Source: RQOF01 sp964461135 (GTDB lineage Bacteria > Calditrichota > Calditrichia > RBG-13-44-9). Taken from it: 64,000 nucleotides of DNA. The DNA lies in the NCBI GenBank assembly GCA_964461135.1, contig CAYWTB010000010.1, forward strand, positions 1 to 64,000, in the 5' to 3' direction. This document shows, piece after piece, positions 63,867-64,000 of the stretch. Positions within the stretch are counted from its first letter, which is position 1, and each line of letters begins with the position of its first letter. The position numbers and the translations under genes were made by a program. The notes under the pieces are model-generated. The model was not told the DNA's origin and did no database searches. It was given only the letters and a program-made list of their open reading frames with translations.

Positions 63867-64000
63867 TGGATAAAAATCTTTAATTAAATTAGAAATCTGT
63901 CGCCAGGGTTGGCCGGAGGGATTGGGGTGCCGCAGAAGCAGCGTAATTTTCATTTATCGCTGATTAATACAATTCTCAGCAGGAAAAACGTGACCCCTGA
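63867..64000. other. Right-edge non-coding stretch
   Basis: 134 bases after rnfB, no gene or terminator recognised. Confidence 0.3.

Overview
The window looks like chromosomal DNA of a Gram-negative bacterium of the FCB (Fibrobacterota-Chlorobiota-Bacteroidota) type, probably one of the uncultured or deep lineages near Calditrichota/KSB1. The basis is: lpxH, TonB/ExbBD and TatC imply two membranes; a subtilase and a small orphan protein carry the 'YPNPF' C-terminal sorting domain typical of type IX secretion; a kinase with a TolB/FlgO-like domain and TPRs is common in those groups; the short RpoD lacks region 1.1. The genetic code is standard, because many conserved genes end in TGA. No rRNA, tRNA, CRISPR array or intact mobile element was found. 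The taxonomic placement is inference only.

Layout. 0-7 kb: a PLP sulfur-amino-acid enzyme, then three minus-strand genes forming a phospho-signalling set: a protein kinase, a SpoIIE-type phosphatase, and an FHA reader fused through the membrane to a lytic transglycosylase. 7-15 kb: a five-gene TonB operon (giant TPR protein, plug-less beta-barrel, ExbB, ExbD, TonB). 15-31 kb: mixed housekeeping (UbiA, 5'-nucleotidase, RpoD, CapA-like, DeoB, subtilase, cyclophilin, DegT aminotransferase, SerRS, PlsC, Upp), with a broken endonuclease/phosphatase gene next to a pyrimidine-rich low-complexity tract. 31-42 kb: an M1 peptidase, a response regulator-GGDEF protein, a frameshifted YitT gene, a possible 18-residue small protein, an esterase and alanine racemase.

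42-54 kb is an origin-type cluster on the minus strand: rpmH-rnpA-yidD-yidC-mnmE-mnmG-rsmG-parA, followed by a PorV-like barrel, an EnvC-like LytM protein and ssb. Three parS sites (TGTTTCACGTGAAACA type) lie at mnmG and rsmG, and one of them encodes the C-terminus of MnmG. parB and dnaA are not in the window. A second YitT gene here is also broken. At 54.3-54.7 kb the genes diverge, and rnfC-D-G-E-A runs rightward, followed by tatC, a polyprenyl synthase, a heptosyltransferase-type GT9, a minus-strand ferritin and a detached rnfB at the right edge.

Main points for a second look: the kinase/phosphatase/FHA-lytic transglycosylase set; the TPR/plug-less barrel/ExbBD/TonB operon; the parS cluster beside a parA that lacks parB; decay of both YitT paralogues while the surrounding genes are intact; the promoter-SD-microORF at 37 kb; and a hairpin that would bury the ribosome site of tatC.
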